64,000 bases of DNA from Hydrogenimonas cancrithermarum (GTDB lineage: Bacteria; Campylobacterota; Campylobacteria; Campylobacterales; Hydrogenimonadaceae), in the NCBI RefSeq assembly GCF_030296055.1, contig NZ_AP027370.1, positions 1,414,501 through 1,478,500 on the forward strand, in the 5' to 3' direction. The notes under the pieces were generated by a model, which saw only the letters and a program-made list of their open reading frames with translations, was not told the DNA's origin and searched no databases. This document shows, one piece after another, positions 42,443-50,969 of this stretch (the first letter of the stretch is position 1; each line of letters begins with the position of its first letter). Both the position numbers and the translations under genes were made by a program.

Positions 42443-44152
42443 ATGGAAAAAACCTTATTTAAAAAAATATACGAGCTGTTGGGCGAAAAAGATCGGCATT
42501 TTTTCATCACTCTTTTTCTTTTCTCCATCATTGTTTCCTTTGTAGAGATCCTCGGAGTCGCTGCCATTATGCCGTTTATTTCGGTAGCGACGAATTTCGA
42601 TCTCGTTCAAGAAAAGTGGTATTTCAACTCGCTATACGATCTCTTCGGTTTTTCTGATCCCGTGGATTTCGTCATCGCATTCGGTGTAAGCCTCATAGGC
42701 TTTTATATTCTACGCAGCATGATCAACTATCTTTATTTCTATCTGCTTGCACGTTTTTCGAAAGGCCGTTACTATTCCATCGCCCTGAAACTTTTCAAAA
42801 AGTATCTCGACCGCAGCTACCGTGACTATATCACTTCCAGTAAAGCAGACCTTATCAAGGTTCTCGTGGCTGAAGGACAGAACATGACACAGGTGCTCTC
42901 TTCGCTGCTTTTCATGATGAGTGAAATATTCATTGTCGCCATCATCTACGCGATTCTCCTTTGGATCGACTGGAAAATCACACTGTTGATCACGGTTTTT
43001 TTGCTACTAAATTTTGTTGTACTTTTCAAGACGGTCTCCTTTCGGATCAAGGAAGCCGGAAGAGAACGGGAACGACACGAAAGGGATTTTTTCAAAATCG
43101 TTCACGGCGTGCTTGGCAATTTCAAGATCATCAAACTAAGCGACACGGGCGAGCGACATATGGCCAAATTTCGGGAAGCGGTGGATCGGCTTTCGAAATC
43201 TCGGATCCTCTACGACTCTCTCAGGGAGCTGCCCAGACTCTATCTGGAAGCGGTGGGGTTCATTATCGTTATCTCCATCATTCTCTATTATCTCTACACG
43301 ACCCGTTCTGATGTCACCGCCTATCTTCCCGTCATTTCGGTCTTTATTCTGGCGCTCTACCGGCTGCTTCCCTCTTTTCACCGGATCTTCGGGGCCTATA
43401 ACAACATCCTCTACAACTACCGCGCCGTGGAGCAGATTCACGAGGAGATGCTCTACAAAAGCGAGAATTACGGTGACGAACCGGTGAGTTTCTGCAGGAG
43501 TATCCGGCTGGAGGGTGTGTGTTTTTGGTATGTACCCGGGAAGAAGGTGCTCAATGGGGTGAATCTGGAGATTCGCAAAGGCGAAAAGATAGGAATTGTG
43601 GGTGAAAGCGGCAGTGGAAAGTCGACACTTGTCGACATTCTCATTGGGCTCTACCGTCCGATGGAAGGCATGATTTTTATCGATGATGCGAAACTGGACG
43701 AAAGCAATATTCGAAGCTGGCGCAGAAAGATCGGATATATTCCTCAGAAGATCGAACTGATGGAAGGAACGGTGGCCCAAAATGTGGCGCTGGAGGATGA
43801 GTATGATGCCATGAGGGTCGAAGAGGTTCTTAGGCAGGCGAGACTGCTCGATTTTTTCAAACATGAGCACGAAGGAATCAAAACTATGATTGGTGAGGAT
43901 GGCATCAAACTCAGCGGCGGGCAGCGCCAGCGCCTCGCGATTGCCAGGGCTCTCTATCACGATCCCGATATATTGGTACTCGATGAAGCGACTAGTGCGC
44001 TGGATATGCAAACCGAAAAGGAGATCATGGAAGAGATCTATGATCTTGGAAGTGAAAAAACAATAATTATCGTTGCCCATAGACGAAGTACTCTTGAAAA
44101 GTGTAACTTTATATATGAAGTAAAGAATGGTCTTTTGAAAAAGTGGGACTGA
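42443..44152 (+). CDS. pglK: ABC transporter: lipid-linked oligosaccharide flippase (PglK-like)
   Basis: A 569-residue half-transporter: about six membrane segments in residues 20 to 320, then an ATPase domain with Walker A GESGSGKSTLVDIL, signature LSGGQRQRLAIARAL, Walker B ILVLDEAT and switch AHRRST. It is of the MsbA/PglK type, which flips undecaprenyl-diphosphate-linked oligosaccharide to the periplasm; the context with PglB makes that role likely. It starts three bases after the epimerase, as in C. jejuni. Confidence 0.88.
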   Translation: MEKTLFKKIYELLGEKDRHFFITLFLFSIIVSFVEILGVAAIMPFISVATNFDLVQEKWYFNSLYDLFGFSDPVDFVIAFGVSLIGFYILRSMINYLYFYLLARFSKGRYYSIALKLFKKYLDRSYRDYITSSKADLIKVLVAEGQNMTQVLSSLLFMMSEIFIVAIIYAILLWIDWKITLLITVFLLLNFVVLFKTVSFRIKEAGRERERHERDFFKIVHGVLGNFKIIKLSDTGERHMAKFREAVDRLSKSRILYDSLRELPRLYLEAVGFIIVISIILYYLYTTRSDVTAYLPVISVFILALYRLLPSFHRIFGAYNNILYNYRAVEQIHEEMLYKSENYGDEPVSFCRSIRLEGVCFWYVPGKKVLNGVNLEIRKGEKIGIVGESGSGKSTLVDILIGLYRPMEGMIFIDDAKLDESNIRSWRRKIGYIPQKIELMEGTVAQNVALEDEYDAMRVEEVLRQARLLDFFKHEHEGIKTMIGEDGIKLSGGQRQRLAIARALYHDPDILVLDEATSALDMQTEKEIMEEIYDLGSEKTIIIVAHRRSTLEKCNFIYEVKNGLLKKWD

Positions 44153-45120
44153 GAAAATTGAAAGTTAAATTACGTTATTTCATTGCTGCAGTAATAAATA
44201 GACTACTCTCGATGTCTGGCTATATTTTCATTTTCAGGTTTGGTGATGGGATTGGTGACCAGCTTTGTATGGTAGCGTTGGCAGAGGCTTTGAACAAACA
44301 GACCGGAGAAAAAGTCATCGTTTTTACTGATTATGTGGGATTATTCAAGAATAATCCCCATTTAGAAAAAGTTGTTGAAGTCAACAGGGAAACAGTGACT
44401 GGAGGAGCGTTGTTTAGGGCATTACATAGGCTGGAAGGAAATAGAGTACTCCATTTTTCTTATAAAAAAAAAGATAATTTGGATCTGGAAAGTTACATGA
44501 GGAAAACTCAGGCAAAAATTTCACTTATAGAACTTCACAGTTTACATATCTCTTTTCCTATAGACCATAGCTCACTTAGTCCAATACTCTACTTCGAAAA
44601 TGCAGAGGAAGAACAATTCTTGGATCGAGTTAAAGAATATGGAAAATATGCGATTATCAACCCCATATCCAAGAAACAATACACGCCAAATAAAGACTGG
44701 GGTTTTGATAACTTTCAAAAAGTGGTTGATCTTACAAAAAACGATATTCAGTGGATACAGGTTGGTTTGGAAAACGAAAGGTTGTTGAATCATGTTTCTG
44801 ATATGAGGGGAAAAACCTCTTCATTGAGAGAGTTGGCTCTCTGGATAAAATTTTCGGAGTTCGTTTTGAGTAATGAGGGAATGTATAATCATATGGCGGC
44901 GGCGGTTTCGACCCGGTCTTATACTCTCTTTGGAGGTTTCCATCCTAAAGAAGTTGCCCTATATGACACGACCATACCTCTTGTTCAGAAGCAATTACCG
45001 GAATGCGCATATTGTTGGCTGCGATCACCATGTCCATATGATCATTTGCGCTGTTTTGAAGGGCTTGGCGCTGAAGATGTGGCTGAAAAAATTTTAAATA
45101 ATGAAAAATTGAGAAAATGA
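44143..45120 (+). CDS. glycosyltransferase family 9-like protein
   Basis: A 325-residue protein with the ADP-heptose glycosyltransferase (GT9) pattern: GDGIGDQLCMVALAEALNKQTGEKVIVFTD early, and a C-terminal half with LRELALWIKFSEFVLSNEGMYNHMAAAVSTRSYTLFGG, where the donor-binding loop lies. It would add a heptose or other sugar to the lipid-linked glycan. The start is uncertain: GTG at 44143 overlaps PglK, and a TTG at 44158 or ATG at 44212 are alternatives. The gene is visibly richer in A+T than PglK and PglB and has more ATA/AGA-type codons, pointing to acquisition from another source. Confidence 0.72.
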   Translation: MGLRKLKVKLRYFIAAVINRLLSMSGYIFIFRFGDGIGDQLCMVALAEALNKQTGEKVIVFTDYVGLFKNNPHLEKVVEVNRETVTGGALFRALHRLEGNRVLHFSYKKKDNLDLESYMRKTQAKISLIELHSLHISFPIDHSSLSPILYFENAEEEQFLDRVKEYGKYAIINPISKKQYTPNKDWGFDNFQKVVDLTKNDIQWIQVGLENERLLNHVSDMRGKTSSLRELALWIKFSEFVLSNEGMYNHMAAAVSTRSYTLFGGFHPKEVALYDTTIPLVQKQLPECAYCWLRSPCPYDHLRCFEGLGAEDVAEKILNNEKLRK

Positions 45121-46109
45121 GAAGCCCTAAAATCACAGTACTTATGCCTGTGTATAATGCTCAGGAATTTCTGGGAGAGGCAATTGAAAGCGTACTGAAT
45201 CAGACTTTTGGAGATTTTGAGTTTTTGATCATTGATGATGCCTCAACCGATGATTCGGCAGAAATTATACATTCTTTCAAAGACACTAGAATTGTTTATC
45301 TTAGAAACGAAATAAATCAAGGAGTTGCCAGAGCGCTCAATAGAGGGGTAAAGGTAGCTAAAGGAGATTATATTGCCAGAATGGATGCCGACGATATATG
45401 TGACCTTGATCGGCTAAAAAAGCAGTATAGGTTCATGAGTGACAATCCAGAGATAGGTTTGTGTGGGAGTGCGATCCAGGGCTTCGGTTCCATAGAGAGA
45501 GAGTATTTTTATCCTCAGAACGGAAATGGTATCAAAGCTCTCCTCCTCTTCAATTCAGCTTTTGCACATCCCTCCGTTATGATAAAACGGGATATTCTAC
45601 AAACTTTGAAATACCGAGATACACTAAGACGAGCACAAGATTACGAACTATGGACTCGATGTGTTCATATTACCGGCTGTGCAAACATTCCTGAGGTATT
45701 ACTATATTATAGGCATCATGATAGTCAGATCAGTTCACGAAAAAAAGGGGATCAGCAACAGAGTGCGGATATGATTAGATTATCTTATTTACAAAGTATT
45801 CATAGTGATTTTACATCAGAAGATGCGATGATTCTTGGGAAAATGGCCAGGAGAGAGTTTTTGCCGTATAAAGATGTGGAAAGAGTATTAGAAAAAGTTC
45901 TCCGCCTGCATGGTGGATTTTTGAATGAGAAAAGTATCGGAGAGACATTTGCACTGCAGTACTGGTGGACTTTGGGAGATAATTGCGACAGAGGAATAGA
46001 GTGTATCAGAGAATTCATTCATTATTACAGAAGAAATGAAAACCAATATATCGCAAAAAACAAAATGAAATTTTTTGTCAAGTGTATCCTGAAGTGGAAA
46101 AGTAAATGA
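45117..46109 (+). CDS. glycosyltransferase family 2
   Basis: A 330-residue GT-A enzyme: ITVLMPVYNAQEFLGEAIESVLNQTFGDFEFLIIDDAS start, ARMDADDICDLDRL with the metal-binding DxD, and an acceptor region starting SAFAHPSVMIKRDIL; DYELWTRC is a later conserved stretch. It should transfer a hexose or acetamido sugar from a nucleotide donor at the cytoplasmic face. It overlaps the GT9 stop by four bases (ATGA) and shares its AT-rich codon use. Confidence 0.88.
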   Translation: MRSPKITVLMPVYNAQEFLGEAIESVLNQTFGDFEFLIIDDASTDDSAEIIHSFKDTRIVYLRNEINQGVARALNRGVKVAKGDYIARMDADDICDLDRLKKQYRFMSDNPEIGLCGSAIQGFGSIEREYFYPQNGNGIKALLLFNSAFAHPSVMIKRDILQTLKYRDTLRRAQDYELWTRCVHITGCANIPEVLLYYRHHDSQISSRKKGDQQQSADMIRLSYLQSIHSDFTSEDAMILGKMARREFLPYKDVERVLEKVLRLHGGFLNEKSIGETFALQYWWTLGDNCDRGIECIREFIHYYRRNENQYIAKNKMKFFVKCILKWKSK

Positions 46110-46930
46110 TCCCGCTATTCGTCATTAATCTCGAGGAGGAGCAAAAAAAGAGAAAGAGAATTGAAGAGATGCTCGAGCGTTTGGGCCTCCAATACAGTAT
46201 AGTGAAAGCCGTAGATGGCAGAAAACTCACTGAAAGCGATTTAAAAAAAGTTTACTCTCCCTATCGCTCGATAAAAATTTTTCGAAGAGAGTTGAGCCGG
46301 GGTGAAGTGGGTTGCACCCTGAGTCACCTTTCCATATATCGTCTAATGGAAAAAGAGGGGTTCGAAAAGGCTGTGATTTTAGAAGACGATGCGGTCGTAT
46401 GTGAAGACTTTCCAATCATTTTGCAGCACTTGGAAGAGGTTCCGGGCCATTGTGAATGTCTTTTGCTTGGATATGAGGCAGATATCAAGAAGGAATTGTT
46501 CACCTATACCTCGCTATGGGGAGCCCGTAGATTATTTGGCAAGTATCGTCTGAAGCGTTTTGTTAAAGTTGCATTGGGTGCATATGGATATATGATTACG
46601 AAAAGAGGAGCTCAAAAGATACTGGCTGCCAATGAGACTATTGTCAAACCACTGGATCATTTTACGGGTGATTCCTCTTTGTTGAATCTTTACGGGCTGG
46701 CTCCCCGCTGTGTGAAAGTGGATGAAGAAGGGCTTCGTGCCAGCACTTTGGATGAAGAGAGGAAGGAGTTGAAAAAAGTTCTTGTCACAAAACGCTACAA
46801 TACATTCCTTGGACGATGGCTCAATCGTATCCGTTTGGGTATTCGCTTATATGTACTGAAAACGCTTCCGCTTCCGATTGCCAGACGTTATGCCTTGGAA
46901 ATTTTCAGAAATCGGAGAAGAGATGACTGA
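46106..46930 (+). CDS. glycosyltransferase family 25 (LOS-type)
   Basis: A 274-residue protein of the GT25 family: FVINLEEEQKKRKRIEEMLERLGLQYSIVKAVDGRKL start, SRGEVGCTLSHLSIYRLM, the conserved AVILEDDAVV with the DxD-like acidic pair, and the late GAYGYMITKRGAQKIL and DHFTGDSS. GT25 enzymes add galactose, or in other systems other hexoses, in lipooligosaccharide and capsules. Here it is embedded in a pgl locus. ATG overlaps the preceding stop. Its first 600 bases share the AT-rich composition of the two genes before it. Confidence 0.87.
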   Translation: MIPLFVINLEEEQKKRKRIEEMLERLGLQYSIVKAVDGRKLTESDLKKVYSPYRSIKIFRRELSRGEVGCTLSHLSIYRLMEKEGFEKAVILEDDAVVCEDFPIILQHLEEVPGHCECLLLGYEADIKKELFTYTSLWGARRLFGKYRLKRFVKVALGAYGYMITKRGAQKILAANETIVKPLDHFTGDSSLLNLYGLAPRCVKVDEEGLRASTLDEERKELKKVLVTKRYNTFLGRWLNRIRLGIRLYVLKTLPLPIARRYALEIFRNRRRDD

Positions 46931-47927
46931 TATCGACATCGTTATCCTCTGGGTGGATGGCAACGATCCGGCATGGCAGAAGGAGCGTGCGCGTTTTGCT
47001 GCGGAGGGAGACATCAGAAGCGTCCGGTACCGTGACTGGGGGTTGCTTCGCTATTTTTTTCGGGGCGTGGAAACCTACGCGCCGTGGGTCGGGAAAGTTC
47101 ATCTCGTCACCTGGGGGCATCTGCCAGCATGGCTCGACACCGATGCCGAAAAACTTCGGATCGTGCGCCACGAAGAGTTCATCGACCCTTCGTATCTTCC
47201 GCTTTTCAACGCCAACCCGCTGGAGATCTCCCTGCACCGTATCCCGGGGCTTACAGAGAGATTCGTCTACTTCAACGACGACTTCTTTCTTGCCGCCCCC
47301 GTCTCGCCGGAGCGCTTTTTCAGATACGGCAGGCCCAAAGACGCGTTGATCTCCAACGCTATCTCTACGGGGGAGGGGGTGGGCCATTTCGTCCTCAATG
47401 CTCTGGATATCCTAAACGACCATTTCGCCAAATATGCCACTCTGAAAAAGAGCCCCGGGCGCTTTTTTCATCCGGCCTACGGGGTGGAGGGAAACCTGCG
47501 CAACCTTCTTCTGCTTCCCTGGTCCCGGTTCACCGGTTTCTTCGACCCCCATCAGCCGCAGCCCTTTTTGAAGTCGACTTTCGAGGAACTTTGGAAAGTG
47601 GAGGGAAAGAGGCTCCAAAAGACGATGACCTCCCGTTTCCGCAACTGCGGAGATTTCAGCCAGTACCTCTTTCGCTATTGGCAGCTCGCCAAAGGGGAGT
47701 TCGAGCCCGTCTCTTTTTCCGATACAAAATATCTTACGCTCACGCCTCGGTGTATCGACAGTGGAGAGGTCGAAGAGGCGCTGCTTTCGGGAAAATACGG
47801 TATGGTCTGTCTCAACGACAGCGATACGATCGCCGACGGCGAACCTTTTGAGAGGGCCAAAGATCGTGTCAAACGGGCTTTCGAAAAACTTCTTCCCAAG
47901 CCCTCTTCCTTCGAGGTGGACCGATGA
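46923..47927 (+). CDS. Stealth-family sugar-phosphate transferase
   Basis: A 334-residue protein with the Stealth conserved regions in order: CR1 DIDIVILWVDGNDPAWQKERARF at residues 3 to 25, CR2 SVRYRDWGLLRYFFRGVETYAPWVGKVHLVTWGHLPAWL (about 32 to 75), an FNDDFFLAAPVSPE segment with metal-binding Asp residues near 115 to 125, and CR3/CR4-like stretches after about 200. Known Stealth proteins, such as meningococcal capsule polymerases and human GNPTAB, transfer hexose-1-phosphate from a nucleotide sugar to make a phosphodiester bond. That predicts a phosphodiester-linked sugar in the glycan. The chosen ATG at 46923 follows AGAAGAG and overlaps the GT25 end. Confidence 0.85.
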   Translation: MTDIDIVILWVDGNDPAWQKERARFAAEGDIRSVRYRDWGLLRYFFRGVETYAPWVGKVHLVTWGHLPAWLDTDAEKLRIVRHEEFIDPSYLPLFNANPLEISLHRIPGLTERFVYFNDDFFLAAPVSPERFFRYGRPKDALISNAISTGEGVGHFVLNALDILNDHFAKYATLKKSPGRFFHPAYGVEGNLRNLLLLPWSRFTGFFDPHQPQPFLKSTFEELWKVEGKRLQKTMTSRFRNCGDFSQYLFRYWQLAKGEFEPVSFSDTKYLTLTPRCIDSGEVEEALLSGKYGMVCLNDSDTIADGEPFERAKDRVKRAFEKLLPKPSSFEVDR

Positions 47928-48967
47928 GAATCGCCTACGTCATTCCTTCCCTGATCCGCAGCGGCCCCGTGAAAGTGGTCCGTCAACTTGCCCATGGTCT
48001 TGCCGGAAAGCATGAGGTGGAGGTCTTCTATCTGGAGGATCGTTCCGACCGGGAACTGCTTGATTTTTCCGTACCTACGAAAAAGATATCGCTTCTGCAA
48101 AGCCCGGACTTTTCGGGTTTTGACATCGTCCACTCCCATACGATCAAGGCCGACCTGTTCGTAGCCTTGCACCCAAATTCCCTCAAAGGGATCAAAACCG
48201 TCACCACGCTCCATAACTACGCTGGCGAGGACCTGTCCTTCTCCTACGGAAGGATCAAAGGTGCGCTGCTGCTTTGGCTCTGGCGGTGGGCCACGGCGAG
48301 ACACGACCGTCTCGTCACTCTTTCTCGGCATGCCGAGGCCTATTACCGCAAGCTCTGGAAAAACCGCGATTTTTCCTGTGTCTACAATGGGGTCGAGTGC
48401 CCCACCGTTTCCGAAATGACATCGAAGGCTTCTCGCGGTAAGAGGGTACGCATCGGCATCATCGCCTCGGCGGGAGGCATCAGCCGCCGTAAGGGAATCG
48501 ACCAGGTGATCCGCGCCCTGGTGGAGCTGCCCGGCTACGAACTGCATGTGGCGGGACAGAGGACAGAAGAGACCAAGAGGCTCGAAGCGCTCGCTAGAGA
48601 TCTCAGAGTGGGAGGAAGGGTGAAATTTCACGGATATGTGAGCGACATCGCTTCCTTCATCGCCGGGATCGATCTAATCGTCGTTGCTTCCCGCTCCGAA
48701 GGTTTTTCTCTCGCTCTGCAGGAGGCCGCCAGCATGAAAAAGCCGGCGATATGCTCCGACCTTCCGCTGTTTCGGGAGATCTTTTCCGATCGGGAAGTGC
48801 GCTTTTTCGAGCTTGAGAATATCGAGAGCCTGGCGCGGGCCATTGAGGGATTCGAAAAGGTGGGAACCGACTATGCCCAAAGGGCTCATGCCCGCTATCT
48901 GGCGGAGTACACACCGCAAAAAATGGCCGATAACTATCTGAACATCTATAGGGAGCTTATGGGATGA
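47924..48967 (+). CDS. glycosyltransferase family 4
   Basis: A 347-residue GT-B enzyme. N-terminal domain with IVHSHTIKADLF and TTLHNYAGE, C-terminal donor domain with GGISRRKGIDQVIRALVE, VAGQRTEETKRLE, VKFHGYVSDIASFIAGIDLIVVASRSEGFSLALQEAA (the EGFSLALQE motif corresponds to the catalytic EGFxxxxxE). It is the likely counterpart of the pgl GT4 enzymes PglA/PglH/PglJ, which add GalNAc or other hexosamines. It overlaps the Stealth gene by four bases. Confidence 0.9.
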   Translation: MRIAYVIPSLIRSGPVKVVRQLAHGLAGKHEVEVFYLEDRSDRELLDFSVPTKKISLLQSPDFSGFDIVHSHTIKADLFVALHPNSLKGIKTVTTLHNYAGEDLSFSYGRIKGALLLWLWRWATARHDRLVTLSRHAEAYYRKLWKNRDFSCVYNGVECPTVSEMTSKASRGKRVRIGIIASAGGISRRKGIDQVIRALVELPGYELHVAGQRTEETKRLEALARDLRVGGRVKFHGYVSDIASFIAGIDLIVVASRSEGFSLALQEAASMKKPAICSDLPLFREIFSDREVRFFELENIESLARAIEGFEKVGTDYAQRAHARYLAEYTPQKMADNYLNIYRELMG

Positions 48968-49710
48968 ACGCCGCACAACGACGAATGGTGGAACTGCTCG
49001 AAATTTTCGATGGAATATGCAGACAGGAGGGATTGACCTACTGGCTCGACCACGGTACGCTGCTGGGAGCGGTCCGGGAGAGCGGGTTCATCCCTTGGGA
49101 TGATGATTTGGACGTGACGATGCCCCGGGAGGATTATGAAAGGTTTCTGAAAATCGCGCCGTTGCGGCTTCCGGAAACGATCTTTCTGCAGACCAAAGAG
49201 AGCGACCCGGCCACACCGGTGCACTACGCGAAACTTCGTGACCGCCAAAGCACTTATGTCGACAAATGGGAAGAGGGCAGGAAGATTCGCTATCACCAGG
49301 GTATATTCATCGATATCTTTCCACTCAATCGAATTCACGTCTCCCGCGAAAGAGTCTATGCGCGACTTCTCGATTTCGCCAAACTCTTCAGTAATCGATA
49401 CGTTAAAATAGATCCTGTCGCGGAATATTTGATCCGGAAAATCAACGCATTTCATGATCCCAAAGGGGAGTTGTTGGTTTCCGGTGGTGAGACGATGCAT
49501 TATGTCATCCACGTGCCCGTCGAAAAAGTATTCCCTCTTTCGGAAGTGGTGTTCGAGGGGCGGAAATATCCTGCTCCTGCCGATGCCACTGCCTATCTCG
49601 CCACCATATTCGGAGAGAGCTTCATGATGCCACCACCGCCTGAGAAGAGGACCTCTCATAGTACGAAGATCCTAGTGGATACACCATGCAAAAAGGAAAC
49701 CGATGGGTAA
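48964..49710 (+). CDS. LicD-family phosphotransferase
   Basis: A 248-residue protein with the LicD/FKTN nucleotidyltransferase-fold pattern: ICRQEGLTYWLDHGTLLGAVRESGFIPWDDDLDVTMPREDYERF, including the GTLLGAVR loop and the metal-binding DDDLDV acids. A later segment around TYVDKWEEG and HQGIFIDIFPLNR matches the family. LicD-type enzymes transfer phosphate-linked alcohols (choline, ribitol, glycerol) from CDP derivatives onto sugars. The next gene, eight bases of overlap, makes CDP-glycerol, so glycerol-phosphate transfer is the best inference. Confidence 0.87.
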   Translation: MNAAQRRMVELLEIFDGICRQEGLTYWLDHGTLLGAVRESGFIPWDDDLDVTMPREDYERFLKIAPLRLPETIFLQTKESDPATPVHYAKLRDRQSTYVDKWEEGRKIRYHQGIFIDIFPLNRIHVSRERVYARLLDFAKLFSNRYVKIDPVAEYLIRKINAFHDPKGELLVSGGETMHYVIHVPVEKVFPLSEVVFEGRKYPAPADATAYLATIFGESFMMPPPPEKRTSHSTKILVDTPCKKETDG

Positions 49711-50164
49711 AACGGTCATTACTTACGGAACTTTCGACATGTTCCATATCGGCCACCTCAAACTTCTGCAACGGGCCAAAGCTCTGGGAGATAGGCTGGT
49801 CGTAGGGGTATCCACCGACGAATTCAATGCCCGTAAGGGGAAGAAGGTGCTGATTCCCTACGAACAGCGCAGAGAGATCGTAGAGAATATCAAAGGTGTC
49901 GACCTCGTCATTCCGGAAGAGAACTGGGAACAGAAAGCCGAAGATATCCGCAGGTACGGTGTCGACATCCTCGTCATGGGAAGCGATTGGGAAGGGAAGT
50001 TCGACCACCTCAAAGAGCGCTGCGAAGTGGTTTACCTGCCCCGTACCGAAAACATATCGACCACGGAACTGAAAAAGTCGTTGATCAACTTCGTCTCCGT
50101 TCCCAAAGAGGACATTCTCAAAGCGTTCGAAGTCATCGAGGTCCTGAAGAGGGAATTTGGATAG
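49703..50164 (+). CDS. glycerol-3-phosphate cytidylyltransferase (TagD-like)
   Basis: A 153-residue cytidylyltransferase closely following Bacillus TagD: YGTFDMFHIGHLKLLQRAKALGDRLVVGVSTDEFN (with HxGH), YEQRREIVENIKGVDLVIPEENWEQK, MGSDWEGKFD, and CEVVYLPRTENISTTELK. It makes CDP-glycerol from CTP and glycerol-3-phosphate. TagD normally serves teichoic acid synthesis in Gram-positives; in a Gram-negative glycosylation locus it points to phosphoglycerol decoration. Overlaps licD by eight bases. Confidence 0.92.
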   Translation: MGKTVITYGTFDMFHIGHLKLLQRAKALGDRLVVGVSTDEFNARKGKKVLIPYEQRREIVENIKGVDLVIPEENWEQKAEDIRRYGVDILVMGSDWEGKFDHLKERCEVVYLPRTENISTTELKKSLINFVSVPKEDILKAFEVIEVLKREFG

Positions 50165-50969
50165 AATCGCCGTCATCATGAGCGTCTACCGGGGGGACGA
50201 GGAAGATAAGCTCCGGGAAGCCCTGAAAAGCCTCTATGCCCAAAAAACCGCCGCCGATATCTTCGTGCAACTCGACGGTCCCGTTTCGTCGGAGGTGGCG
50301 GAGCTCCTGCAAAAGGAGAGGCGGGAGGGGCGCATCGCATATTTGGGAGAGCGGAAAGAGAACCGGGGGCTCGCCGCGAGTCTCGACGAGCTTCTCGATG
50401 AGGTGCTTGGGCGAAAATACGAATACATCGCCCGCATGGATGCCGACGATATCAGTTTGCCGGAGCGTTTCGAAAAGCAGCATGCCTTCATGGAAGCGCA
50501 TCCCGATGTCGATGTGGTCGGCGGTTTCATCGAAGAGTTCGCCGATGACGGAGGCTACCGTAAGATCGTCCGTTACCCGTTGGAGCACGAGGAGATGTTC
50601 GACTTTTTCAAAAAACGGGTCCCTCTGGCCCATGTCACGGCCTTTTTTCGGCGTACCTTTTTCGAAAAGGCAGGGCTCTACCCCACCGAATCGCCGACCA
50701 ACGAAGACACGCTGATGTGGATGAAAGGGTTTCAGAATGGCTGCCGATTCGCCAACATTTCCGAAGTAGTGGTAAAGGTGCGCGTCTCGCCCGAATTTTT
50801 CGGGCGGCGAGGCGGTATCGAGAAGGCATGGAGCGATTTTCGTGACAGGGTTAGGGTGATACGGACTTTAGGATATAATTTTGATGCTTATTTCTATGCA
50901 GTGGCGCTCTTTTTTGTGAATGTTTCTCCCGGAGCCGTCAAAAAATATCTTTATAAGAGGTTACGATGA
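50157..50969 (+). CDS. glycosyltransferase family 2
   Basis: A 270-residue GT-A enzyme starting with TTG at 50157 (AGAGGGAA before it), overlapping the cytidylyltransferase. RIAVIMSVYRGDEEDKLREALKSLYAQ start, ARMDADDISLPERF with the metal-binding DADD, and a C-terminal hydrophobic stretch (YFYAVALFFVNVSPGAVKKYLY) that may hold the enzyme at the membrane. It probably adds one sugar of the glycan; PglI of C. jejuni is the nearest positional analogue. Coupled to pglB by a four-base overlap. Confidence 0.87.
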   Translation: MDRIAVIMSVYRGDEEDKLREALKSLYAQKTAADIFVQLDGPVSSEVAELLQKERREGRIAYLGERKENRGLAASLDELLDEVLGRKYEYIARMDADDISLPERFEKQHAFMEAHPDVDVVGGFIEEFADDGGYRKIVRYPLEHEEMFDFFKKRVPLAHVTAFFRRTFFEKAGLYPTESPTNEDTLMWMKGFQNGCRFANISEVVVKVRVSPEFFGRRGGIEKAWSDFRDRVRVIRTLGYNFDAYFYAVALFFVNVSPGAVKKYLYKRLR

